Below are positions 26,856-36,193 of a stretch of 64,000 bases of DNA, one piece after another. The first letter of the stretch is position 1. Each line of letters begins with the position of its first letter. Location: contig JBKECP010000015.1 of assembly GCA_047974765.1 (NCBI GenBank), positions 35,848 through 99,847 on the forward strand, in the 5' to 3' direction. The stretch is from JBKECP01 sp047974765. GTDB taxonomy: Bacteria > Pseudomonadota > Gammaproteobacteria > Pseudomonadales > Halieaceae. The position numbers were made by a program, and so were the translations under genes. The notes beneath the pieces are model-generated. The model saw only the letters and a program-made list of their open reading frames with translations, was not told the DNA's origin and searched no databases.

Positions 26856-28187
26856 TCAGTCGTTGCCACTGGGGTTTTGTTTATGTGTCGCTGCATTAGC
26901 TTCGCTGGCCTGTAGCCGAGCCTGATCAAGCGTATCCACAAGCGGTTCAATCGTTGGCATGCTTCGGTTGGCGTGTGCTGAGAACTGGGTAAAGCGTTCA
27001 ATTTTGCTGTACAAGCCCTGTTTGCCTGCCAGTGCGCGCACGCTGTCGTTATAGTGGCCAGAAGCGGTGCGCAGACTGTTGCCAAGTCGATGCAAACGCT
27101 CTCCAATCAGGCTGGCCTGATTATAAATTTCGCCGGCCCGCTTACTGATTTCGCGGGCTTCCCGGCTGCTGCGATCGGCCATCCACAGGTTGGCCGCAGT
27201 TCGCAGGACCGGCATCAAAGTAGTGTGGGAGACCAGGACCACACCCCGACGGTAGGCTTCGTCGAAAAGTTTGCCGTCTGTTTTCAGTGTTTCTATATAG
27301 GCAGCTTCCACCGGCATGAACATCAATACGAAGTCGGGGCTGTCAAGCTGACCCAAATTGAAGTAGTCCTTATTGGCCAGGTCGTCAATATGGCGACGTA
27401 CAGAACGCATGTGAGCGCTTACTGCAAGATGGTACTCCTCCTCTTCACAGGCAGTGACCGCCCGTTGATAGTCGTTGAGAGAGACCTTGCTGTCGATAAT
27501 CAGATGTTTGTTATCGGGTAACAGGAGCAGGCAGTCAGGTAGTCGACGGTTGCCGGAGGCATCGTGCAGTGTTGCCTGCATCTGGTAATGCTCTTGCGGG
27601 CGCAGGCCGCTGAGCTGAAGTGTGCGTTCGAGTTGGGCTTCCCCCCAATTGCCAGCCTGCTTGTTATCGCCGTTGAGGGCGGCTGCCAGGCTGGCCGCCT
27701 GCTCGTTCATCTGCAAGCCAACATCAAGCACTTTGCACAATTCACCTTCAAGGCTGTTCTGGCTCTTAAGTGATTCGCTGTGAATCTGTTCAGCGCGCTG
27801 CTGAAAGTGTTGAACCTGCTCTCGAAACGGTTTTAGCAGTACGTCGAGGGAATGTCGGCTGTGCTGGGAAAATTGTTCACTGCGATGCTCGAAGATCCGG
27901 TTGGCGAGGTTTTCAAATTCCTGTCGCAAACGGGCTTTGTGATCTTCAATATTGTTCAGCTGCTGTTGGTGATGGCGGGCCTGCTCGCTGTTCAGGGTGT
28001 GTAAAGCGCTGTGTTTTTGTTGCAGTTTCTGGTGTCGCAGCCGAAGCTGTTCCAGCTGTTGTTGCGCACGTCGCAGGCGATGGTGCTGCCTGCGATATTG
28101 CAGCAACAGCCAGGCCAGACCAGCTATTGCCAAGCCTGCGAGCAGGCCACCACCGGCAAGCAGATAGAGGTCAGTGCCGGTATTCAC
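26856..28187 (-). CDS. rmuC: DNA recombination protein RmuC
   Basis: RmuC is a membrane-anchored protein with a PD-(D/E)XK-type nuclease fold that limits recombination at inverted repeats. The 443-residue product has an N-terminal membrane helix (LYLLAGGGLLAGLAIAGLAW), a Gln-rich coiled coil to about residue 130, then the family core GNWGEAQLERTLQLSGL, HLIIDSKVSLNDYQRAV and FMPVEAAYIETL. The start is a GTG at 28187. It is 29 bases downstream of glyS on the same strand. Confidence 0.95.
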   Translation of the reverse strand: MNTGTDLYLLAGGGLLAGLAIAGLAWLLLQYRRQHHRLRRAQQQLEQLRLRHQKLQQKHSALHTLNSEQARHHQQQLNNIEDHKARLRQEFENLANRIFEHRSEQFSQHSRHSLDVLLKPFREQVQHFQQRAEQIHSESLKSQNSLEGELCKVLDVGLQMNEQAASLAAALNGDNKQAGNWGEAQLERTLQLSGLRPQEHYQMQATLHDASGNRRLPDCLLLLPDNKHLIIDSKVSLNDYQRAVTACEEEEYHLAVSAHMRSVRRHIDDLANKDYFNLGQLDSPDFVLMFMPVEAAYIETLKTDGKLFDEAYRRGVVLVSHTTLMPVLRTAANLWMADRSSREAREISKRAGEIYNQASLIGERLHRLGNSLRTASGHYNDSVRALAGKQGLYSKIERFTQFSAHANRSMPTIEPLVDTLDQARLQASEANAATHKQNPSGND

Positions 28188-28216
28188 GTCAGCGCCAGCT
28201 TAAATAGGTAGCTGTC

Positions 28217-30304
28217 TCAGCGACTAACGACAAGCTGGGAGATATCCGCCACCTGTAAAAACTGTTGTCGCAACAGATGTAGCAGATTAAGGCGGTTATT
28301 GCGCAGGGCGCTGTTGTCGGCGTTAACCATTACGCCGTCAAAAAAAGCATCCACCGGTTCACGCAGATTGGCCAGGCTGGCCAGTGCCTCGCTGTAGGCG
28401 CCTTTGGCCAGGTGTTCATTGCTTATTTGACTGGCCTCCATTAGTGCAGTAGAAAGTGCCTGTTCTTGTGGCTCTTCAAGTAAGTTGGTGTTCACTTCGC
28501 TAAAGTTGTGGACAGCTTCCAGCTTGTCCAGGATGTTGGCCACGCGCTTGTTGGCCGCAGCCAGTGCTTCAGCTTCGGGCAGATGTGAAAAGGCGTGTAC
28601 TGCGTGTACCCGGCGCTGTATGTCAAGGGGGTGACTGGGACGGGTGGCACTGACAGCCCGAAATACCTCGACCGGAATGTTTTCCTCCTCGAACCAGGCC
28701 CGGAAGCGCTCCAGCATATAGTTGAAGACCTGTTCGACAGTATCGGGTTGTAATAAGCCTTGCGGATAGCCATTGGCGGCCAGTTGCAGACAGTCGCGCA
28801 GATCAAGATCGAGGTTTTTTTCAATCATAATGCGCAACACAGCCAGTGAGGCGCGACGCAGGGCAAAGGGGTCTTTGGAGCCAGTTGGCGGCTGGCCGAT
28901 GCCGAAGATGCCCGTCAGTGTGTCAAGCCGGTCAGCCAGGCCAACAGCGGCACAAACCTGGTTCTCGGGCAGACGATCACCGGCAAAGCGTGGCCAATAC
29001 TGTTGCACCTGGGCGGCGGCTACCTCGGCAGCTTCGCCGTCGTGGACGGCATAATAGGAACCGGCGATGCCCTGCATATCGGGAAATTCCAGCACCATTT
29101 CGGTGACCAGATCAGATTTGGCCAATAGTGCACCGCGTGCGGCCAGAATTGGATCGGCGCCGATACGTTCAGCCAGCCCGGCAGCCAGTTTTTCGATACG
29201 GCGGGATTTGTCCAGCACCGTACCAAGCTGTTGTTGGAAAACAATGCTGGCCAGTTGATCGAGGCGACTGTCCAGGCGCTGTTTTTTATCGGTGTCAAAG
29301 AAGAAGGCAGCATCAGCCAGACGCGGCCGAATTACCCGTTCGTTGCCATCGATCACCTGGGCCGGATCCCGGCTCTCAATATTGCTGATGGTGATGAAGT
29401 TGGGTAGCAGCGCGCCGTTTTTATCGACCAGATGAAAATACTTCTGGTGCTCCTTCATGGATGAAACCAATGCCTCAGCAGGTATTGCCAGAAAACGCTC
29501 TTCAAAGCTACCGGTTAGTGCTACCGGCCACTCGACCAGACCAGTGACTTCATCGAGCAGATCTTCATCAATCACAGCGCTGGCACCAAGATGCCTGGCC
29601 TGGGTTTCAACCTGCTCGCGGATCAGTTCGCGGCGCTGGTTGAAATCTGCAATGACATAAGCCCTGGCCAGTACTTGCGGGTAATCTTCGGGGCTTTGCA
29701 GATTAATATCCCCACAGCTATGAAAGCGGTGGCCGCGGGTGATACTGCCTGTGGGCAGGCCCAGCACCTGGCCGTGGCTGCTATTATTGCCGAGCATGAC
29801 TACTATCCAGTGTACCGGGCGTACAAATTCAACCCGGCTGGCGCCCCAGCGCATGCGCTTGGCAATGGGTAGATTGCGGATCGCTTCGTTGATAATACCG
29901 TTCAGTTCATCAGCGGTGCGGGCGCCGGGCTCAACCCTGCACAGACCCAGACGCTCGCCCTTGGGGGTATCTATGTGTTCGAGCTGTTCGGGTTCAACAC
30001 CTTGTTTGCGGGCAAAGCCGAGTGCGGCGGGTGTCCATGTGCCCTCTTTTTTGGCGGCTGCAACGGGCGGGCCGAGAGCTTCAACTGTTTTATCCGGTGC
30101 CTGATTGACGACCTCGCCAATCAGTACCGCCAGTCGGCGGGGGCTGGCAAACCACTGTACATCACCGTGGTCCAGGCCCAGCTGGGCAAGGCCGTCAACG
30201 ATGCCGTCACGAAAAGCCAGCCCCAGAGCCTTGAGATTTTTTGGGGGCAGTTCCTCGGTGCCCAGTTCTACCAGCAGCGTATCTGTTGTATGACGGGCGC
30301 TCAT
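28217..30304 (-). CDS. glyS: glycyl-tRNA synthetase beta subunit
   Basis: Beta subunit of the bacterial alpha2-beta2 glycyl-tRNA synthetase, which charges tRNA-Gly and supplies tRNA recognition. The 695-residue product begins with TDTLLVELGTEELPPKNLK, contains MRWGASRVEFVRPVHWIVVM and DPFALRRASLAVLRIM, and ends with the anticodon-binding DALR-like region. Its ATG overlaps the glyQ stop by 4 bases (ATGA), giving coupled translation and the balanced subunit ratio. Confidence 0.98.
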   Translation of the reverse strand: MSARHTTDTLLVELGTEELPPKNLKALGLAFRDGIVDGLAQLGLDHGDVQWFASPRRLAVLIGEVVNQAPDKTVEALGPPVAAAKKEGTWTPAALGFARKQGVEPEQLEHIDTPKGERLGLCRVEPGARTADELNGIINEAIRNLPIAKRMRWGASRVEFVRPVHWIVVMLGNNSSHGQVLGLPTGSITRGHRFHSCGDINLQSPEDYPQVLARAYVIADFNQRRELIREQVETQARHLGASAVIDEDLLDEVTGLVEWPVALTGSFEERFLAIPAEALVSSMKEHQKYFHLVDKNGALLPNFITISNIESRDPAQVIDGNERVIRPRLADAAFFFDTDKKQRLDSRLDQLASIVFQQQLGTVLDKSRRIEKLAAGLAERIGADPILAARGALLAKSDLVTEMVLEFPDMQGIAGSYYAVHDGEAAEVAAAQVQQYWPRFAGDRLPENQVCAAVGLADRLDTLTGIFGIGQPPTGSKDPFALRRASLAVLRIMIEKNLDLDLRDCLQLAANGYPQGLLQPDTVEQVFNYMLERFRAWFEEENIPVEVFRAVSATRPSHPLDIQRRVHAVHAFSHLPEAEALAAANKRVANILDKLEAVHNFSEVNTNLLEEPQEQALSTALMEASQISNEHLAKGAYSEALASLANLREPVDAFFDGVMVNADNSALRNNRLNLLHLLRQQFLQVADISQLVVSR

Positions 30305-31257
30305 GGTGTGGCTGCCTCCGCTTGTAGTTTATCGAGTACCTCGCGTGCCAGGGTTGGCTCCGCCATCGGGAAGCCCAGACCGGCGCGGGCCTGCAAGTAG
30401 CTGTGGGCAACGGCCCGTGCCAGGGTGCGTACCCGCAAAATGTAGCGCTGGCGCTCGGTTACTGAAATGGCATGACGGGCATCGAGCAAGTTAAAGGTAT
30501 GGGATGCCTTCATCACCAGCTCGTAGGCAGGCAGCGGCAAATTGAGATCGACCAGCCGCAGGGTTTCGTTTTCACAGTGATCAAAGTGCTTGAACAGGAA
30601 GCCGATATCGGCTTCCTCAAAATTATAGCGCGACTGCTCAACCTCATTTTGATGATAGACATCACCATAGGTGATGGCACCTGTTGGTCCCTGTGTCCAA
30701 ACCAGATCATAAATGCTGTCAACGCCCTGCAAATACATGGCAATGCGCTCCAGCCCGTAGGTGATTTCACCCGTAACCGGATAGCATTCAATACCGCCCG
30801 CCTGTTGGAAGTAAGTGAACTGGGTAACTTCCATGCCGTTCAGCCAGACTTCCCAGCCCAGACCCCAGGCACCGAGGGTGGGCGATTCCCAGTTGTCCTC
30901 AACGAAACGGATATCGTGAATGGCACTGTCGATACCCAGAGTCTTCAGAGATGCCAGATAAAGTGCCTGAAAATCTGCAGGTGAAGGCTTCATTACCACC
31001 TGAAACTGGTAGTAATGTTGCAGACGGTTGGGATTTTCGCCATAGCGGCCATCAGTGGGGCGACGACTGGGTTGCACATAGGCGGCATTCCAGTTTTCCG
31101 GACCAACGGCTCTCAAAAACGTAGCCGGGTGAAAAGTGCCTGCGCCTACCTCCATATCCAGTGGTTGCAGGACAACACAGCCCTGCTGTGCCCAGTATTG
31201 TTGAAGACGAAGAATGAGCTCCTGGAAGCTGAGCGTGCTTGCTGATTGTGTCTGCAC
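30301..31257 (-). CDS. glyQ: glycyl-tRNA synthetase alpha subunit
   Basis: Alpha (catalytic) subunit of glycyl-tRNA synthetase. The 318-residue product shows the family sequence LSFQELILRLQQYWAQQGC, YVQPSRRPTDGRYGENPNRLQ and GLGWEVWLNGMEVTQFTYFQ. The start is a GTG at 31257. First gene of glyQ-glyS, possibly with rmuC; divergent from the acyltransferase gene at 31406. Confidence 0.98.
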   Translation of the reverse strand: MQTQSASTLSFQELILRLQQYWAQQGCVVLQPLDMEVGAGTFHPATFLRAVGPENWNAAYVQPSRRPTDGRYGENPNRLQHYYQFQVVMKPSPADFQALYLASLKTLGIDSAIHDIRFVEDNWESPTLGAWGLGWEVWLNGMEVTQFTYFQQAGGIECYPVTGEITYGLERIAMYLQGVDSIYDLVWTQGPTGAITYGDVYHQNEVEQSRYNFEEADIGFLFKHFDHCENETLRLVDLNLPLPAYELVMKASHTFNLLDARHAISVTERQRYILRVRTLARAVAHSYLQARAGLGFPMAEPTLAREVLDKLQAEAATP

Positions 31258-31405
31258 CGGTCCACCTGTGCGCTGTCTGCAAAAAACCGGCTATTATACA
31301 GGCACTTTCGGCTGCATAATATGTACTTTTATGAAGTTGCCGGTCTGTTTTTAGGTGCGTGCTTCAGCTGTACATCTGTGCAAGATAAGGGGTAACAGGC
31401 TCAAT

Positions 31406-32299
31406 ATGGACCATGTTAAGGCGCTGCTGGTGAAGGGTTTACTGCACACCAGCAGCATGTTGCCCTTGGAGGGTGTGCGTGCGATGGGGCGCAGCATTGC
31501 TCATTTGAGTTGGCTTGCAAACAGCAGTGCACGGCGGGTTACTGAACGCAATATTGCGCTGGTTTATCCCGAGCTGAGTGCCGCCGAGCGTGAACAGCTG
31601 GCCCGTAACAGTCTGGCAGCTACGGCCGAGCTGGCAGCGGAGATGGGGCATATCTGGACGCGTGGCTGGGACTGGACCTGCCGTCATATTTTACAGGTGC
31701 ATGGCGAGGAGCTGGTGTACAAGGCCAAAGCGCAGGGTCGCGGCGTAATTGTGCTGGCGCCGCATCTGGGCAATTGGGAGATTGCGGGTTTGTATCTGGC
31801 AACTCTTGGTCCAACGGTTGCCCTCTATGAACCGCCTCAGCTGGCAGCCCTTGATGAGCTGATCCGCAATGGCCGTCAGGCCAGTGGCAGTACATTGGTG
31901 CCCACTGACAGCCGCGGTCTCGCCCGCTTGCTGAAGAGTGTGCGCAAGGGCCATTTCTCTGGCATCCTGCCGGATCAGTGTCCGCGCGATGTCAATTCCG
32001 GTCTGAATAGTGAATTTATGGGTATTCGCTGTTTTACCGGCACTTTGGCCAGTAACATGATTCGCCGCACCGGCGCCATTGCCCTGTTCAGTGTCGCCTT
32101 TCGTGTACGCGGTGGCTGGGAGCTGTGTTATTTGCCGGCCGAGGATGCTATCTATGATGAAGATACAGCTATCTCAGTGGCGGCCCTCAATCGTGGGGTG
32201 GCAGCCTGTGTAGCCCGCCACCCCGAACAGTATCAGTGGGAGTACAAGCGCTTTAAAGTACGCCCGAAAGAAGGCCCGGGGGTTTATGCCGACCTGTAA
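31406..32299 (+). CDS. LpxL/HtrB-type lysophospholipid acyltransferase
   Basis: A 297-residue member of the lipid A late acyltransferase family, which moves an acyl chain from acyl-ACP to a lipid at the inner membrane. The catalytic H-x4-E is in LAPHLGNWEIAG (about residue 121). Downstream is the second motif GILPDQCPRDVNSG followed by FMGIRCFTGTLAS. The N-terminus is MDHVKALLVKGLLHTSSMLPL; I use the ATG at 31406 because the upstream extension of the frame has no family similarity. Whether it acts on lipid A or another lipid cannot be told here. Confidence 0.88.
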   Translation: MDHVKALLVKGLLHTSSMLPLEGVRAMGRSIAHLSWLANSSARRVTERNIALVYPELSAAEREQLARNSLAATAELAAEMGHIWTRGWDWTCRHILQVHGEELVYKAKAQGRGVIVLAPHLGNWEIAGLYLATLGPTVALYEPPQLAALDELIRNGRQASGSTLVPTDSRGLARLLKSVRKGHFSGILPDQCPRDVNSGLNSEFMGIRCFTGTLASNMIRRTGAIALFSVAFRVRGGWELCYLPAEDAIYDEDTAISVAALNRGVAACVARHPEQYQWEYKRFKVRPKEGPGVYADL

Positions 32300-32346
32300 G
32301 CGGGCAATGGACGTACCGCTGCTACTGAGCGGTCAACGGGAGAATA

Positions 32347-33150
32347 ATGTACTACGGTAAACTGGTTGCAGGCCTGCTCGGTCTGTTGTTGGGTGGGCTT
32401 TTCGGTCTGGTAATCGGTCTGTTTCTGGGACACTTTTTCGACCGTGGCTTTGCCGGTGTGACACAGGCGGTCAGCCCGGAGCAGGTTGGACGCATCAAAC
32501 GCAGTTTCTTTGAGTGCAGCTTTCAGTTGCAGGGCTTTCTGGCCAAAGCTGATGGTCGTATTTCCGAGGCAGAAATTGCTCATACCGAAGCATTTATTCG
32601 CCAGATGGCTCTGAGTGCAGATCAGCGCAAGGAAGCGATTGATTTTTTTCAGCGCGGCGCGACGCCGGACTTTAATCCTGAGATCCTGATCAGTGCCTTC
32701 CTCACCGTCAGTGGTTTGCAGCGACAGCTGCACCAGATGCTGCTGCTTTTTTTGATTTCGCTGGCGCTGGCCGATGGTCAGCTCGATCAGGCTGAATATC
32801 AGGCCTTATTGCGCATTGCCCGCGCCCTGGGTTTCAGCCAGCAACAGCTCGACCAGTTGTTGCGCATGGCCCAGGCACAGGCCAGTTTTCACGCGGGTGC
32901 CGGTGCGGACGGTGCTGATACCTCTGTCACCTCACGTCTGAAAGACGCCTATACGGCTCTTGGTATCAATGCTGATACCAGCGACAAAGAGCTCAAGCAG
33001 GCCTACCGCCGATTGATGAGTGAACACCACCCCGACAAACTGATCGCCCAGGGTGTTCCCGAGCACATGGTGAAAGTGGCTACTGAAAAATCCCAGGAAA
33101 TTCAGGCCGCCTATGAATTGATCCGCAACCAGAGAGGTATCAGACGGTAG
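32347..33150 (+). CDS. djlA: DnaJ-like co-chaperone DjlA
   Basis: DjlA is an inner-membrane DnaK co-chaperone with a cytoplasmic J domain. The 267-residue product has a Gly-zipper membrane helix (LLGLLLGGLFGLVIGLFLG), a TerB-like middle domain (AKADGRISEAEIAHTEAFI) and a C-terminal J domain with the essential HPD in YRRLMSEHHPDKLIAQGVP. Domain order matches E. coli DjlA. It follows the acyltransferase gene by 47 bases. Confidence 0.95.
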   Translation: MYYGKLVAGLLGLLLGGLFGLVIGLFLGHFFDRGFAGVTQAVSPEQVGRIKRSFFECSFQLQGFLAKADGRISEAEIAHTEAFIRQMALSADQRKEAIDFFQRGATPDFNPEILISAFLTVSGLQRQLHQMLLLFLISLALADGQLDQAEYQALLRIARALGFSQQQLDQLLRMAQAQASFHAGAGADGADTSVTSRLKDAYTALGINADTSDKELKQAYRRLMSEHHPDKLIAQGVPEHMVKVATEKSQEIQAAYELIRNQRGIRR

Positions 33151-33221
33151 AGCACTCTTTCATTGGGCAGGAAAAGTGGATGTATTTAAACGGTGTCAGG
33201 AAGCAATGGTGTCCAGGCGGC

Positions 33222-34697
33222 TTATATTCGCCAGAATACCGGTGTAAACAGCACCAGCAGAGTGAATACTTCCAGCCGTCCCAGCAGCATGGCAAAACAG
33301 AGAATACCTTTGGCTGCTTCGTTAATTTCAGCGTAGTTTGCCGCTACATCACCCAGGCCCGGACCCAGATTGTTAAGTGAGGCTGCAATGGCTGAATAGG
33401 CACTTAAAAAGTCAAGGCCAGTTGCCATCAACAGCAGGGTTAAACCGAGAAAAGCAAACATGTAAACAGCAAAAAAACTCCAGACAGCACTGACTACGGC
33501 CGCTTCTACCCGCCGTTTGCCGGTTTTGAGCGGAATAACAGCCCGCGGATGAACCAGCTGTTCCAGCTCCCGCAGACCCTGTTTGGCAATCAACATGATA
33601 CGCATGGCCTTGATACCCCCACCCGTGGAGCCGACACAGCCACCCATAAAGGAAAACATAATCAGCATAACCGGCAGAAAGGTTGGCCAGGCTGCAAAGT
33701 TTTCACTGGCAAAGCCGGTGGTGGTGGTAATGGAAATCGCCTGGAAAAGGCCGTGGATAAAGGCATCACCCGGGGCAATGATATCGCTGAAAATGAGGAA
33801 GCTGACTGTAATGACAATACAAACCAGCAGGGTACCGGAGTAAAACCGGGCTTCCGGGTCAGTGAGATAAGCCGATAGGGAAAAGTTCTTTTTACCCCAG
33901 GTGAGATTGTGGCCCCAGGCAGCGTAGTGAAGGCCGAAATTAATGGCCGAAATAAACATGAACAGACTGCAAATCAGTAAAATAGTGTTATTTTCAAACC
34001 AGGCCATGCTGGCGTCATGAGTCGAAAAACCACCAATGGCAACGGTGGAAAATGCATGGGCAATGGAGTCAAAGGCACTCATGCCCGCCAGGTAATAAGC
34101 CAGCGCACAGGCAGTGGTCAGGCTCAAATAAACCAGAAACAGTGCTTTGGCGGTTTCAGTAATGCGTGGAGTCAGTTTGGTGGATTCTTTTGACGGGCCG
34201 GGAATTTCTGTGCGATAGAGCTGCATACCACCAATACCGAGCATGGGCAGCACGGCGACGGCGACCACGATAATACCAATGCCGCCGAGCCACTGTAGCA
34301 GCTGGCGGTAAATCAAAATGGAGGCAGGCAGTTGATCCAGACCAACAATTACTGTGGCGCCAGTGGTGGTCAGGCCGGAAATAGACTCAAAAATAGCTTC
34401 AGTCACACTGAGATCCAGTGTTTTTTCCAAAGCAAAGGGCAGCGCGCCAAACAGGCCCAGCACAGTCCAGAACAGGGATGTAATTAAAAATCCATCGCGG
34501 ATACGCAGTTCCTGCCGGGAGCTGCGGGTGGGTGCCCAAATTGCCAGTCCTGAAACAAAGGTGATGCAAAGGGCCACCAGGAAACCTTCAACGGTTGTGT
34601 CATCAGCAACCAGGCCAACGACCAAGGGTATCAGCATCGTAGTGCTAAAGAGCATCAACAGCAGCCCCAGAACGCGAAAAATAATGCTCAGGTGCAT
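33222..34697 (-). CDS. trkH: Trk potassium uptake protein TrkH
   Basis: TrkH is the potassium-translocating membrane subunit of the Trk system. The 491-residue product has many membrane helices and pore-loop sequences such as SGLTTTGATVI, VAIGGFSTHD, TTTTGFASENF and LNNLGPGLGDV, the four imperfect selectivity-filter repeats. It follows trkA by 17 bases and is the last gene of def-fmt-rsmB-trkA-trkH. Confidence 0.97.
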   Translation of the reverse strand: MHLSIIFRVLGLLLMLFSTTMLIPLVVGLVADDTTVEGFLVALCITFVSGLAIWAPTRSSRQELRIRDGFLITSLFWTVLGLFGALPFALEKTLDLSVTEAIFESISGLTTTGATVIVGLDQLPASILIYRQLLQWLGGIGIIVVAVAVLPMLGIGGMQLYRTEIPGPSKESTKLTPRITETAKALFLVYLSLTTACALAYYLAGMSAFDSIAHAFSTVAIGGFSTHDASMAWFENNTILLICSLFMFISAINFGLHYAAWGHNLTWGKKNFSLSAYLTDPEARFYSGTLLVCIVITVSFLIFSDIIAPGDAFIHGLFQAISITTTTGFASENFAAWPTFLPVMLIMFSFMGGCVGSTGGGIKAMRIMLIAKQGLRELEQLVHPRAVIPLKTGKRRVEAAVVSAVWSFFAVYMFAFLGLTLLLMATGLDFLSAYSAIAASLNNLGPGLGDVAANYAEINEAAKGILCFAMLLGRLEVFTLLVLFTPVFWRI

Positions 34698-34714
34698 AGG
34701 ATTATGCTACCGAT

Positions 34715-36091
34715 CTAGGAGAAGAAGCCAAAGCCAACGGCGAACAGCTTTTCCACCGCTGAAATACAGTTGCGATCCACTAAAAAGAGAATCACATGGT
34801 CATTGCTTTCAATTTCGATATGACTGTGAGCAATCAACACCTCCTCGCCACGCACAATAGCGCCAATGGTAACGCCGGGCGGCAGATTGACTTCATCGAT
34901 ACGCCGACCAACCACCCTGGATGAGTAGCCGTCGCCGTGTGCTGTCAATTCTATGGCTTCGGCCGCACCGCGTCGCAGGGAGTGAACATTGTTGATATCG
35001 CCTTTGCGCACATGGGTCAGCAGGCTGCCGATAGTGATCTGCTGAGGCGAAATGGCAATATCAATTTCATCGCCAACCAGCTCGGCATAGGCCGAGTTGG
35101 TAATCAGGGTGATGACTTTCTTGGCACCCATGCGCTTGGCCAGCATGGACATCATAATATTGGATTCATCGTTATTGGTAAGAGCGCAAAAAACATCGGT
35201 ATTTTCGATGTTTTCTTCTGCCAGTAAACCCGGCTCAGATGCGCTGCCACACAGAACAATACTGTGCTTGAGCCGTTCTGACAGCGTCCGGCAGCGGTTG
35301 TAGGACATCTCAATAACCTTGACCTGATACTCGTTTTCAATACTCTGGGCGAGAGTGGCACCAATATTGCCTCCGCCAGCGATCATCACCCGTTTATAGG
35401 GTTTGTCGACCTTGCGCAACTCGGACATAACAGCCCGGATATTATTGCGCGCGGCAATAAAAAACACCTCGTCATCGGCTTCAACAACGGTTTCACCCTC
35501 GGGGATAATGGGGCGGTCCTGCCGGAAAATAGCCGCTACCCGGGTATCTACCTTGGGCATGTGTTTACGGATTTCCTGTAGCTCCTGGCCGACAATAGGC
35601 CCCCCGTAGTAGGCGCGCACAGCTACCAGCTGAACCTTGCCTTCGGCAAAGTCCAATACCTGCAAGGCACCGGGGTTGATGATCAGCTGCTTGATATTGT
35701 TGGTCACCATCTGCTCAGGACCGATGATGACATCGACCGGAATTCGCTCAGGGCCAAACAGTTCTTCCTGATGAGCAAGGTAGTTGGGTGAGCGTACGCG
35801 GGAGATCTTGGTGGGCGTATGGTAGAGCGTATGCGCCACCTGGCAGGCCATCATATTGATTTCGTCGCTGTTGGTAACAGCGACCAGCATGTCGGCATCT
35901 TCTGCACCGGCACGTAACAGTGTGCCAGGGTGGGAACCTTCGCCACTGACAATACCAATATCCAGACGATCCTGCAGTGCGCGCAGTTTATCCGGATCAG
36001 TATCGATAACGGTGATATCGTTCTGCTCATTTGCCAGATGTTCGGCCAGCGTACCTCCGACCTGACCGGCGCCCAGAATAATGATTTTCAT
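34715..36091 (-). CDS. trkA: Trk potassium transporter NAD-binding subunit TrkA
   Basis: TrkA is the cytosolic regulatory subunit that gates TrkH in response to nucleotides. The 458-residue product is a duplicated RCK protein: MKIIILGAGQVGGTLAEHL opens the first Rossmann fold and MIAGGGNIGATLAQSIE the second, each followed by a TrkA-C domain. The start is the ATG at 36091; the frame's extension further upstream has no similarity. It is 102 bases downstream of rsmB. Confidence 0.97.
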   Translation of the reverse strand: MKIIILGAGQVGGTLAEHLANEQNDITVIDTDPDKLRALQDRLDIGIVSGEGSHPGTLLRAGAEDADMLVAVTNSDEINMMACQVAHTLYHTPTKISRVRSPNYLAHQEELFGPERIPVDVIIGPEQMVTNNIKQLIINPGALQVLDFAEGKVQLVAVRAYYGGPIVGQELQEIRKHMPKVDTRVAAIFRQDRPIIPEGETVVEADDEVFFIAARNNIRAVMSELRKVDKPYKRVMIAGGGNIGATLAQSIENEYQVKVIEMSYNRCRTLSERLKHSIVLCGSASEPGLLAEENIENTDVFCALTNNDESNIMMSMLAKRMGAKKVITLITNSAYAELVGDEIDIAISPQQITIGSLLTHVRKGDINNVHSLRRGAAEAIELTAHGDGYSSRVVGRRIDEVNLPPGVTIGAIVRGEEVLIAHSHIEIESNDHVILFLVDRNCISAVEKLFAVGFGFFS

Positions 36092-36193
36092 AGCCCGGAA
36101 CCTTGTGGGCAATTCTCGCTAGGTCTGTGAATTGTAAGCACTGCCGAGCTGGGTGTATACCCGCAAAAATTGTCGGTTTGCGTGGGAAATGTG